Source: an uncultured Ruminococcus sp. (GTDB taxonomy: Bacteria; Bacillota; Clostridia; Oscillospirales; CAG-272). From it: a DNA stretch of 9,284 nucleotides. The notes under the pieces are model-generated. The model saw only the letters and a program-made list of their open reading frames with translations, ran no database searches and was not told the DNA's origin. Of this stretch, positions 1 through 7,188 are shown one piece after another; positions within the stretch are counted from its first letter, which is position 1; each line of letters opens with the position of its first letter. The stretch covers positions 1-9,284 of the forward strand of contig CACXBN010000329.1 of NCBI GenBank assembly GCA_902765885.1, read 5' to 3'. The translations under genes and the position numbers were made by a program.

Positions 1-2
1 AT

Positions 3-62
3 CAAAAGAGCGGGCTGTATCTCATGATTCAAGTCACGAGTGTCAGCGTGCAAAATGATTAA
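3..62 (+). CDS. possible 3' end of an upstream gene (partial)
   Basis: This frame is open from the left edge to a TAA at 60-62 and reads as a short tail rich in beta-branched residues (ending VTSVSVQND). The stop falls exactly at the foot of the terminator hairpin, as expected for the last gene of an upstream unit. A second frame (2-58, ending TGA) is also open and gives a more polar tail, so the frame is uncertain. Nothing can be said about function. Confidence 0.3.
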   Translation, partial: QKSGLYLMIQVTSVSVQND

Positions 63-99
63 AAAATCACCTCACGTCGCTTTTGTGGGGTGGTTTTTT
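61..99 (+). terminator. rho-independent terminator, probably bidirectional
   Basis: The left arm 61-75 pairs with the right arm 85-99 over 15 base pairs, two of them G-T wobbles, around a 9-base loop. The stem is GC-rich near the loop. It has six A at the 5' foot and six T at the 3' foot, so it could stop transcription from either side. It separates the atp operon from whatever lies to the left. Confidence 0.85.
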
Positions 100-179
100 C
101 GTAAAGAGCCCAAAATGCAGGGTGATGTCAGGCGCCAGATACATCTTGATATTTCGTAAACAGATTATCTCGGGTCAGA

Positions 180-196
180 ATGCGGAATTTTCGCAT
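180..196. promoter_or_regulatory. short palindrome upstream of the atp promoter
   Basis: ATGCG at 180-184 is mirrored by CGCAT at 192-196 around a 7-base AT-rich centre. It lies about 30 bases upstream of the proposed -35 box, where an activator could bind. A 5-base arm can arise by chance, and I recognise no regulator for it. Confidence 0.15.
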
Positions 197-225
197 GAAT
201 TTGCCTGAACTTATGGCATTTTTTA

Positions 226-254
226 TTGATTGAAACAACGTTTTATGGTACAAT
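226..254 (+). promoter_or_regulatory. sigma70-type promoter of the atp operon
   Basis: TTGATT (226-231) and TACAAT (249-254) are separated by 17 bases, close to the housekeeping consensus. The surrounding DNA is AT-rich. Transcription would begin near 261, giving a leader of roughly 27 bases with room for the GAGAGGA ribosome site at 272-278. It lies after the terminator at 61-99 and before the first operon gene. I found no competing promoter-like site inside the operon. Confidence 0.6.
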
Positions 255-287
255 AACACAAATATGTTTTTGAGAGGAAAATGATGT

Positions 288-866
288 ATGAAACAGGACA
301 GTGTACAATTGCAAGTCGTAAAAATTGCTGTCGGCTCAGCAGTGCTGTCACTGATTTGTGCCGTTGTTTTCATTGTCATCGGAAAGTTTGATATTTCCGT
401 CCTTCTCGGGCTCATCATAGGTTTTGTGATGTCAGTCGGCAATTTTATCCTTATGTCGCTGGGAGTAGTTAAGGCACTCGAGACAGGAGATGAACTGACC
501 GCAAGGAGAAAGCTCAGAACTTCATATCTCATCAGGATCATCGGAATGGCTGTGATTATGGCTGTGTCTCTCATAGTCGATTTTATAAATCCCATCCCCG
601 TTCTGCTGTCTGTGTTTTACGTAAGGATAACTATTTTTGTCCTGGGCTTTTTCGAAAAGAAAAAAAGCATGGACGAGGTGGTTGCATCGACAGAACCAGA
701 CGGTCATTCAGAGATTGAAGAACCGGAAGAAGAGCAAAAGGAAGATGAATTTGAGAAGTTCGTAGGCAGTTTCTATAAGGAACCCAAACAAAAAAAGAAT
801 AATAAAGACAACGATAACGGTGATCCCGATGCTGATACGGTCGGGAATCAGCCGGATAGGAAATAG
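288..866 (+). CDS. atpI: AtpI-like ATP synthase assembly protein with a long charged tail
   Basis: This 192-residue membrane protein is the first gene of the operon, the usual place for atpI. Four hydrophobic segments are visible at about 11-32, 36-60, 79-99 and 102-122, which fits the ATP synthase I-chain family. In sodium-type enzymes of other bacteria AtpI helps assemble the c-ring. Residues 123-192 form an unusual hydrophilic tail: an acidic stretch (about 141-155), then DEFEKFVGSFYKEP (153-166), then a Lys/Asn/Asp-rich end. The tail is probably cytoplasmic. The start at 288 is preceded by GAGAGGA at 272-278. ATGs at 281 and 284 are in another frame that closes early. The stop lies 3 bases before atpB, so the two are probably translated together. 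Assignment rests on topology and position more than on a sequence motif. Confidence 0.75.
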   Translation: MKQDSVQLQVVKIAVGSAVLSLICAVVFIVIGKFDISVLLGLIIGFVMSVGNFILMSLGVVKALETGDELTARRKLRTSYLIRIIGMAVIMAVSLIVDFINPIPVLLSVFYVRITIFVLGFFEKKKSMDEVVASTEPDGHSEIEEPEEEQKEDEFEKFVGSFYKEPKQKKNNKDNDNGDPDADTVGNQPDRK

Positions 867-869
867 ATT

Positions 870-1619
870 ATGGACAATATTAGTATTCAGGGTGCCAAAA
901 TATATTTTGAAATACCCATTTTCGGCGGAATACCCATTACCGAAACACAAGTGAACTCTTTGATTGTCATAGCCGTGATTTTTGTTTTGTGCTTAGTGCT
1001 CACGAGAGGACTTAAAGTCAAACCGACGTCTAAGAGACAGCTTGTGGCCGAGTGGATAGTGGAAAAGGTCGAGGGTCTGGTGAAAGACAATATGGGGTCA
1101 AAGTTCGAAGGATTTGCTCCGTTTGTAGCCGCTCTCATCGGATTGTCAGCATTTTCATCGCTTTCCGCACTTTTCGGAATGTATCCGCCTACTGCGGATC
1201 TGAACACTGTGGCAGGATGGGCGCTCCTCGTGTTCGTAATGATCACATATTACAAAATCAAGGCGAACGGATTCGGGGGCTATCTCAAAGGATACACAAA
1301 GCCTTTCGCGCTATTCACACCGTTCAATATTCTTTCAGAACTGGGAACGCCCGTTTCCATGGCATTCCGTCATTTTGGAAATATCGTTTCGGGCACCGTA
1401 ATCTCAGCGCTTGTATACTCGGCGCTTGCCGCACTCAGCACGGCTGTCCTCGGGTGGCTGCCGGGTGTGCTTGGAAAGATCCCGTTTCTTCAGGTCGGTA
1501 TTCCGGCAGTGCTGTCAATATATTTTGATGTGTTCACATCGTGCATGCAGGCATTCATTTTTGCAATGCTGACCATGCTGTACATAGCCAGCGCAGCTCA
1601 GCCTGACGAGGAAGGCTGA
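870..1619 (+). CDS. atpB: F1Fo ATP synthase subunit a
   Basis: Subunit a is the membrane stator that provides the two ion half-channels beside the rotating c-ring. The protein has 249 residues with several hydrophobic helices. The hallmark segment PVSMAFRHFGNIVSG (161-175) holds Arg167, equivalent to the essential E. coli Arg210. CMQAFIFAMLTMLYI (225-239) matches the conserved last helix and includes a Gln (227) seen across the family. His168 follows the Arg where many homologues have Leu. The start has an AGGA site at 858-861, eight bases upstream, and lies 3 bases after the atpI stop. It is followed 34 bases later by the first c-subunit gene. Confidence 0.97.
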   Translation: MDNISIQGAKIYFEIPIFGGIPITETQVNSLIVIAVIFVLCLVLTRGLKVKPTSKRQLVAEWIVEKVEGLVKDNMGSKFEGFAPFVAALIGLSAFSSLSALFGMYPPTADLNTVAGWALLVFVMITYYKIKANGFGGYLKGYTKPFALFTPFNILSELGTPVSMAFRHFGNIVSGTVISALVYSALAALSTAVLGWLPGVLGKIPFLQVGIPAVLSIYFDVFTSCMQAFIFAMLTMLYIASAAQPDEEG

Positions 1620-1653
1620 CAAAAAAAGAATCTAATCATCAGGAGAATAAAAA

Positions 1654-1920
1654 ATGGAAATCGCAAAAGCAATCATAATGGCCGGATGTGCGGTCGGAGC
1701 AGGACTTTCCCTAATCGCGGGTATAGGCCCCGGTATCGGTGAAGGATACGCAGTAGGAAAAGCATGTGAGGCAATCGGAAGACAGCCTGAAAGCAAATCA
1801 TCCGTTACATCAACAATGATAATGGGTTGTGCTATTGCAGAGACCACGGGTATCTACGGCTTTGTAATGGGCCTTCTTCTCATGATTCTCGCCCCGAATC
1901 TTTTCATAGGCAAACTTTGA
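1654..1920 (+). CDS. atpE: F1Fo ATP synthase subunit c, copy 1 (sodium-type)
   Basis: This 88-residue hairpin of two membrane helices joined by the polar loop GRQPESK (42-48) forms the rotor ring. Helix 1 carries the glycine-rich packing motif and GPGIGEGYA (25-33), with Glu30 where Ilyobacter tartaricus has Gln32. Helix 2 carries AIAETTGIY (60-68), with the ion-binding Glu63, Thr64 and Tyr68. Thr/Ser after the Glu is the usual mark of sodium binding. A Glu pair at these two sites is the two-carboxylate motif described in Fusobacterium nucleatum. The ribosome site AGGAGA (1641-1646) sits 7 bases before the ATG and is stronger than that of copy 2. The protein is identical to that of the next gene. 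Sodium specificity is inferred, not shown. Confidence 0.97.
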   Translation: MEIAKAIIMAGCAVGAGLSLIAGIGPGIGEGYAVGKACEAIGRQPESKSSVTSTMIMGCAIAETTGIYGFVMGLLLMILAPNLFIGKL

Positions 1921-1950
1921 TCAAAAAAATTCTTCTAAGAGGTTAAATAT

Positions 1951-2217
1951 ATGGAAATCGCAAAAGCAATCATAATGGCCGGATGCGCGGTCGGAGCAGG
2001 ACTTTCCCTTATCGCAGGTATAGGCCCCGGTATCGGTGAAGGATACGCAGTGGGAAAAGCATGTGAGGCAATCGGAAGACAGCCCGAAAGCAAATCATCT
2101 GTTACATCAACGATGATAATGGGTTGTGCTATTGCAGAGACCACGGGTATCTACGGCTTTGTAATGGGCCTTCTTCTCATGATTCTTGCCCCGAACCTTT
2201 TCATAGGCAAACTTTGA
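1951..2217 (+). CDS. atpE: F1Fo ATP synthase subunit c, copy 2 (sodium-type)
   Basis: This encodes the same 88 residues as the gene before it, including Glu30, Glu63, Thr64 and Tyr68, so a ring built from both genes would be chemically uniform. The ribosome site AAGAGG (1937-1942), 8 bases upstream, is further from consensus than that of copy 1. The c subunit is needed in roughly ten or more copies per enzyme, so a second gene plausibly raises dosage. Acetobacterium woodii, a sodium-dependent acetogen, also carries two c genes for identical proteins in its atp operon. The next gene, atpF, begins 36 bases downstream. Confidence 0.97.
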   Translation: MEIAKAIIMAGCAVGAGLSLIAGIGPGIGEGYAVGKACEAIGRQPESKSSVTSTMIMGCAIAETTGIYGFVMGLLLMILAPNLFIGKL

Positions 2218-2253
2218 TTTTTATAACTACAAATCCTTTCAGGAGACATAAAA

Positions 2254-2766
2254 ATGGGTGATAATCTAGAGCTGATATCGCTGAATATATGGCATATCAT
2301 TGCGACGATTGCAAACCTACTCATCCTTTTCTTCATTCTCAAGAAGTTTCTGTGGAAGCCCGTCAAAAAGGTAATGGCAGAAAGACAGGGCCAGGTGGAT
2401 GAGATATATAAAAATGCCGAGGAATCGGCAGCAATCGCCGAAAGAGATAAGCAGCTTTATGCTGAAAAGCTGAATAACGCGCAGGCCGAGGCGGAGAACA
2501 TAATAAAAACCGCAGCAGTCCGCGCTGACAGGATCAGTGACGGTATAATCGCAGATGCCAAGGAAAAAGCTGACCAGACTCTCAAGAAAGCCGAAAGCGA
2601 TATAGAACTTGAAAAGAAAAAAGCCATGAATGACCTGAAAAATGAAATTTCAGGCATATCGATGGAGATAGCTAAAAACGTTGTCGGACGAGAAATCAAC
2701 GAAAAAGACCACAAGGATCTTATAGATAGCTTTATAGAAAATATCGGAAGCGGTGAATCATTATGA
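2254..2766 (+). CDS. atpF: F1Fo ATP synthase subunit b
   Basis: Subunit b dimerises as the peripheral stalk that holds the catalytic head still against the rotor. This 170-residue protein has a single N-terminal membrane helix (about 12-30), then the family hallmark FLWKPVKKVMAERQ (32-45). A long, highly charged, Ala/Lys/Glu-rich helix (about 45-150) follows and should form the coiled coil. The C-terminal end should bind delta. An AGGAGA site (2241-2246) precedes the ATG by 7 bases. The stop overlaps the atpH start by four bases (ATGA, 2763-2766). Only one b-type gene is present, so the stalk is presumably a homodimer. Confidence 0.96.
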   Translation: MGDNLELISLNIWHIIATIANLLILFFILKKFLWKPVKKVMAERQGQVDEIYKNAEESAAIAERDKQLYAEKLNNAQAEAENIIKTAAVRADRISDGIIADAKEKADQTLKKAESDIELEKKKAMNDLKNEISGISMEIAKNVVGREINEKDHKDLIDSFIENIGSGESL

Positions 2767-3299
2767 ACAGCGCGGTAGATAAGGAATATGGTCGTGCTCT
2801 TTATTCTCTGGCGGAAGAAGAGCACGCGGAAGTCGAGATCTTAAATGAAATCAGGGCTATCAGGGAGTTTCTGTCACCTGAGTATGTTTATCTGCTTTCA
2901 GACCCGGCCATTCCAAAAGATGAAAGAATCGGATTTGTTTCCGAAGCGTTTGACGGTAAGATCAACAAATACCTGGCAAATTTTCTTAAGCTGATGACTG
3001 AAAGAAACAAGGCATATGATATCAAAGGGTGCTTCAGGGAATATGAAAACATCTATTACGATGCCTTCGGGATTGTTCGTGTCAAAGCTGAAAGTGCTGT
3101 TGAAATAAATGAGGAACAGAGAACAAAACTCCAGGCTAAACTTGAGGCATATACCGGAAAGATAGTCGAGATCGAATACATCGTAAGAAAAGACCTTGTT
3201 GGCGGAATGAGACTTCAGTTTGCCGGCAGAAGGATCGACGAGACCATAAAGAAAAAGTTCAGGGATATAGAAAGCCGGCTTATTCACACGGTTGTGTGA
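2763..3299 (+). CDS. atpH: F1Fo ATP synthase subunit delta
   Basis: Delta (OSCP family) caps the head and joins it to the b stalk, one copy per enzyme. The 178 residues match the usual family length. The N-terminal part (EYGRALYSLAEEE, 8-20) fits the helical domain that binds alpha. The C-terminal signature GGMRLQFAGRRIDETIKKKF (147-166) resembles the family GG-plus-D-S/T-I-K pattern. The start overlaps the atpF stop in an ATGA, which suggests translation by ribosomes finishing atpF. Delta is among the least conserved subunits, yet position and C-terminal motif agree. Confidence 0.95.
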   Translation: MNSAVDKEYGRALYSLAEEEHAEVEILNEIRAIREFLSPEYVYLLSDPAIPKDERIGFVSEAFDGKINKYLANFLKLMTERNKAYDIKGCFREYENIYYDAFGIVRVKAESAVEINEEQRTKLQAKLEAYTGKIVEIEYIVRKDLVGGMRLQFAGRRIDETIKKKFRDIESRLIHTVV

Positions 3300-3339
3300 T
3301 CCCTGTATTTTCAATTTGACAGAATGAGGAGCACTTCTG

Positions 3340-4878
3340 ATGAGTGTTAATTTGCGCCCTGATGAGATCAGCGGCATCATAAAAAATCAAATCAAAACAT
3401 ACGAAAATAAAACGAGGGAAGCCGAAACCGGAACGGTAATAACATGCGGCGACGGCATCGTAAGGGCGTTCGGACTGGACAACTGCATGGCCAATGAGCT
3501 CGTTAAATTCGAAAACGGGAAATACGGCATGGCTATGAACCTCGAAGAGCAGACTGTATCCATCATTATGCTTGACGACACAGAGGAGATCAGAGAGGGT
3601 ACAAGAGTGAGAAGGACCGGAAACGTTGTTTCCGTTCCCGTGGGTGAAGGCCTTATAGGACGCATTGTGAATGCGCTCGGCAATCCGATTGACGGAAGGG
3701 GGCCGACAGGCTGCACAGAGCTGCGCCCCATTGAAAGAGATGCACCCGGAATAATCAAGAGAAAAAGCGTCAGTGTGCCGCTCCAGACAGGTATCAAGGC
3801 TATCGATTCAATGATCCCGATAGGAAGAGGTCAAAGAGAGCTCATAGTCGGCGACCGTCAGACCGGAAAAACCACCATAGCCATAGACACGATTCTCAAT
3901 CAGAAGGGAACCGGTGTCATCTGCGTTTATGTAGCAATCGGCCAGAAGAACTCAACGGTTGCGACCATAGCCGAAACACTGAAAAAATCCGGAGCCGATG
4001 CCTATACCATAGTTGTTGACGCATCCGCATCCGAAGCTGCGCCGCTTCAGTACATTGCTCCGTACTCAGGCTGTGCCATAGCCGAATATTTCATGGATCA
4101 GGGAAAAGATGTGCTGATAGTGTACGATGACCTCTCAAAGCATGCCGTCGCATACAGAGCTCTGTCACTGCTGATCAGAAGACCGCCGGGACGTGAAGCT
4201 TATCCCGGAGATGTATTCTACCTGCATTCAAGACTTCTTGAAAGAGCAGCAAGAGTCGCTCCTGAATACGGCGGAGGATCCATCACTGCTCTTCCCATTA
4301 TCGAAACACAGGCAGGAGATGTTTCGGCATATATTCCAACGAATGTTATTTCGATCACAGACGGACAGATATTCCTTGAAACCGAACTGTTCCATTCCGG
4401 AATCATTCCGGCAGTCAACCCCGGCATATCCGTTTCAAGGGTCGGAGGATCAGCTCAGACCAAGGCACTCAAAAAAGTATCCGGGCCGATGAAGCTTCTT
4501 TATTCACAGTACAGAGAACTTCAGACTTTCGCACAGTTTGGCTCCGACCTTGATGCCGACACCAAAAAGAGACTTGCGCTTGGCGAAAGGATAGTCGAAG
4601 TACTCAAGCAGGACAAGAACTCTCCTGTCCAGATGGAATATCAGGTCGCTGTTATTTTTGCTGTCGTCAATGGTTATCTGAACAATATAAAAGTAGAAGA
4701 TGTCAGCGAATATGAAAAAGAGCTGTATGAGTATCTGAGGACAGACCACGACGAACTTATGAAGCGTCTGGCTGATACCGGAGAGCTCACGGATGATGAT
4801 CAGGATAAGCTGTCGGCAGCCCTGACCAGATTCGAGGAAAAATTCACCGAAGAAAAATACGGAAAAAAGATTGATTAA
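3340..4878 (+). CDS. atpA: F1Fo ATP synthase subunit alpha
   Basis: Alpha alternates with beta in the head; its own nucleotide sites are non-catalytic. The protein has 512 residues, normal for the family. Visible motifs are Walker A GDRQTGKT (171-178), Walker B DVLIVYDD (257-264), and the family signature PAVNPGISVS (357-366) followed by Arg367, which corresponds to the arginine finger that reaches into the catalytic site of beta. The N-terminal beta-barrel (about 25-95) and the C-terminal helical domain (about 375-512) appear complete. GAGGAG (3326-3331) lies 8 bases before the ATG. The gene has a 40-base leader after atpH, which would allow its own, higher translation for a three-copy subunit. 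Confidence 0.98.
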   Translation: MSVNLRPDEISGIIKNQIKTYENKTREAETGTVITCGDGIVRAFGLDNCMANELVKFENGKYGMAMNLEEQTVSIIMLDDTEEIREGTRVRRTGNVVSVPVGEGLIGRIVNALGNPIDGRGPTGCTELRPIERDAPGIIKRKSVSVPLQTGIKAIDSMIPIGRGQRELIVGDRQTGKTTIAIDTILNQKGTGVICVYVAIGQKNSTVATIAETLKKSGADAYTIVVDASASEAAPLQYIAPYSGCAIAEYFMDQGKDVLIVYDDLSKHAVAYRALSLLIRRPPGREAYPGDVFYLHSRLLERAARVAPEYGGGSITALPIIETQAGDVSAYIPTNVISITDGQIFLETELFHSGIIPAVNPGISVSRVGGSAQTKALKKVSGPMKLLYSQYRELQTFAQFGSDLDADTKKRLALGERIVEVLKQDKNSPVQMEYQVAVIFAVVNGYLNNIKVEDVSEYEKELYEYLRTDHDELMKRLADTGELTDDDQDKLSAALTRFEEKFTEEKYGKKID

Positions 4879-4889
4879 CGGCGGGTAAT

Positions 4890-5741
4890 ATGGGAACAGC
4901 TAATGTAAAGGCTATTCGAAACCGCATAAAAAGTGTTGATTCAACAAAACACATAACCAAAGCCATGGAGCTTGTAGCCTCTTCCAAAATCAGGAGAGCA
5001 AGCGAAAGAATGGAGAAATCTAGGGAGTACAGGGAGATAATGCTTGACGCCTTCGCAGAACTGTCGGGTGAGGAGAGCGTTTACTCGGTAAATAGGGACG
5101 AATCCCTGCCATGCGTATACATCGTCATTGCAGGAGACAGAGGACTTGCCGGAGGCTATAACAATAATATTTTCAGAACATCGATGTCCGTATTGAAAGA
5201 GAATGATATTGTTATTCCGATAGGTAAAAGAGCCCTGGACTATTATTCCAAAAGAAATTACAGGCAGCTTCCGGAATTGTGTTGTGGTTCCGTTGAACAC
5301 TTTACCTCTATTGAGGGGGCAAAAATAGCCGATTTAATAAAAGAACTTTACGACAATAATCAGATATGCAGGGTATGTCTGATATCGACAAGGTTTAATA
5401 CCATGCTGTCACAGACTGCGGAAACAACAACGCTGCTTCCTCTTGGTGAGCTTGCTGACGAAAGAAAGTCTGAAATCACGGTTGAATCCATCAGACCTGA
5501 GTATGAGCCCAGCCTGGAAGAGATTCAGGCAGCATTGATACGCGAGTATATATCCGGTGTTCTCTGTTCTTATGTAGCCGAGGCGTACGCTTCCGAACTT
5601 GCTGCAAGAAGGTCTGCGATGGATACGGCGACCAAGAACGCTGACGAGATGCTGGAGAATCTGAACATTACATACAACAGGGCAAGACAAGGCGCGATTA
5701 CACAGGAAATCACGGAAATTGTCGCGGGGGCCAATGCATAA
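4890..5741 (+). CDS. atpG: F1Fo ATP synthase subunit gamma
   Basis: Gamma is the central shaft that turns inside the head and sits on the c-ring. The 283-residue length is typical. The N-terminal helix has the conserved IRNRIKSVDSTKHITKAMEL (9-28), and the middle Rossmann-like part has GDRGLAGGYNNN (82-93). The C-terminal helix carries ASELAARRSAMDTATKNADE (234-253) and ends with YNRARQGAITQEITEIVAGA (262-281). These terminal helices form the coiled coil of the shaft. The start lies 11 bases after the atpA stop. Its ribosome site is poor, only GCGGG (4881-4885) at a short distance, which suits a one-copy subunit translated by re-initiation. Confidence 0.98.
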   Translation: MGTANVKAIRNRIKSVDSTKHITKAMELVASSKIRRASERMEKSREYREIMLDAFAELSGEESVYSVNRDESLPCVYIVIAGDRGLAGGYNNNIFRTSMSVLKENDIVIPIGKRALDYYSKRNYRQLPELCCGSVEHFTSIEGAKIADLIKELYDNNQICRVCLISTRFNTMLSQTAETTTLLPLGELADERKSEITVESIRPEYEPSLEEIQAALIREYISGVLCSYVAEAYASELAARRSAMDTATKNADEMLENLNITYNRARQGAITQEITEIVAGANA

Positions 5742-5778
5742 CCAAAGTAATTTATGATATCAAAATGGAGATAAAAAG

Positions 5779-7188
5779 ATGGCAAACGGTATTCACATCG
5801 GTAAAGTAACCCAGGTAATAGGACCTGTCATCGACATCAGATATGATGACGGAGAAATGCCTGACATACTCAATGCCATAGAGATCAAGCATGAGGGACG
5901 AAGAATAGTGGCAGAAGTAGCCGCGCACATCGGTGACAATCTTGTGCGCTGCATAGCCATGAATGCGACAGACGGTATATGCCGCGGTATAGAGGCGGTC
6001 GATACGGGCGCGAAAATCAAGATTCCCGTAGGAAACGAGACACTTGGACGTATTTTCAACGTTCTCGGAGATACAATCGATGAGCTCGGACCGGTTGAAA
6101 CCGAAGAAAAATGGGAAATTCACAGACCGGCGCCGACATATGAAAACCAGTCAGTTGAAACCGAGATACTCGAAACGGGCATCAAAGTCGTAGACCTGAT
6201 ATGTCCCTATACCAAGGGAGGAAAAGTCGGACTTTTCGGAGGCGCCGGAGTAGGGAAAACAGTCCTGATTCAGGAACTTATCCACAATGTCGCTACCGAG
6301 CACGGCGGATATTCTGTTTTTACCGGTGTAGGTGAGCGTTCCAGAGAGGGAAATGACCTGTATAACGAAATGAAGGCATCGGGAGTTCTCAAGAAGACCG
6401 CACTTGTTTACGGTCAGATGAACGAACCGCCGGGAGCAAGAATGAGAGTCGGACTTGCCGGACTGACCATGGCCGAATATTTCAGAGACCGTGAAAATCA
6501 GGACGTGCTTCTGTTTATAGACAACATCTTCAGATTTACACAGGCCGGATCAGAAGTATCAGCTCTTCTGGGAAGAATGCCTTCAGCAGTTGGATATCAG
6601 CCTACGCTTGCTACCGAAATGGGAGAACTTCAGGAGAGGATTACATCCACCAAACGCGGTTCAATAACCTCGATACAGGCAGTATATGTTCCTGCGGATG
6701 ACTATACCGACCCGGCGCCGGCAACGACGTTTGCTCATCTTGACGCAACGACTGCACTCAGCAGATCCATAGCATCTCAGGGTATTTATCCGGCAGTTGA
6801 TCCGCTTGAATCGAGTTCAAGGATCCTAACTCCCGAAATAGTTGGCGAGGAGCATTACAGAGTCGCGCGTGAAGTGCAGAGAATACTCCAGAGATACAAG
6901 GAGCTTCAGGACATTATTGCCATAATGGGTATGGACGAACTTTCTGAAGAGGACAAGCTCACCGTAACAAGAGCCAGAAAAGTCCAGAGATTCATGTCCC
7001 AGCCGCTGCATGTAGCAGAAGCATTCAACGGATTCCCAGGCAGATATGTAACCATAAAGGAAACTATAAGAGGATTCTCGGAAATAATATCCGGCAGCTG
7101 TGATGATCTGCCGGAAAGTGCATTCCTGTATGCCGGATCAATAGACGAAGTTTATGAAAAAGCAAAAGGGAACAAAGGAGTGAACTGA
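5779..7188 (+). CDS. atpD: F1Fo ATP synthase subunit beta (catalytic)
   Basis: Beta holds the three catalytic sites that make or split ATP. The 469 residues match the family. Motifs in order are Walker A GGAGVGKT (154-161), the catalytic Glu186 with Arg187 in GERSREG (185-191), Walker B ending at Asp248 in DVLLFIDN (242-249), the family signature PAVDPLESSS (338-347), and the DELSEED loop (386-392) that transmits force to gamma. All key residues checked are present. GGAGA (5767-5771) lies 7 bases before the ATG. An ATG at 5765 is in another frame and is not used. The stop TGA shares its last base with the atpC start. Confidence 0.99.
   Translation: MANGIHIGKVTQVIGPVIDIRYDDGEMPDILNAIEIKHEGRRIVAEVAAHIGDNLVRCIAMNATDGICRGIEAVDTGAKIKIPVGNETLGRIFNVLGDTIDELGPVETEEKWEIHRPAPTYENQSVETEILETGIKVVDLICPYTKGGKVGLFGGAGVGKTVLIQELIHNVATEHGGYSVFTGVGERSREGNDLYNEMKASGVLKKTALVYGQMNEPPGARMRVGLAGLTMAEYFRDRENQDVLLFIDNIFRFTQAGSEVSALLGRMPSAVGYQPTLATEMGELQERITSTKRGSITSIQAVYVPADDYTDPAPATTFAHLDATTALSRSIASQGIYPAVDPLESSSRILTPEIVGEEHYRVAREVQRILQRYKELQDIIAIMGMDELSEEDKLTVTRARKVQRFMSQPLHVAEAFNGFPGRYVTIKETIRGFSEIISGSCDDLPESAFLYAGSIDEVYEKAKGNKGVN

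Larger units (their letters stand above)
1654..2217 (+). repeat. tandem duplication of the c-subunit gene
   Basis: Two 267-base units (1654-1920 and 1951-2217) lie head to tail, 30 bases apart. By direct comparison they differ at nine bases, all third codon positions and all silent, so the DNA is about 96.6% identical and the proteins are fully identical. The upstream spacers share only a stop followed by a C-plus-A7 tract, and otherwise look diverged. The pattern suggests a fairly recent duplication, or an older one kept uniform by gene conversion, under strong purifying selection. Confidence 0.95.

Noticed and set aside
281..388. Alternative starts ATG 281 and ATG 284 ahead of the AtpI-like gene
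   Set aside because: They are in a different frame that reaches a stop within about 36 codons and gives no recognisable protein. The frame from 288 has the membrane helices.
128..595. Open frame of 155 codons on the minus strand across the atp promoter and atpI start
   Set aside because: It runs antisense through the promoter and the AtpI coding region, and its composition is typical of a shadow frame.
1052..1528. Open frame of 158 codons overlapping atpB in another frame on the + strand
   Set aside because: It lies wholly inside atpB, whose product is clearly subunit a, and its translation has no recognisable features.
1635..2144. Two matching minus-strand open frames across the c genes
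   Set aside because: They match each other only because the c genes are duplicated; both are antisense shadows.
3316..3321. Perfect TTGACA -35 box before atpA
   Set aside because: No acceptable -10 box lies 16-18 bases downstream; the region there is the ribosome site and start of atpA.
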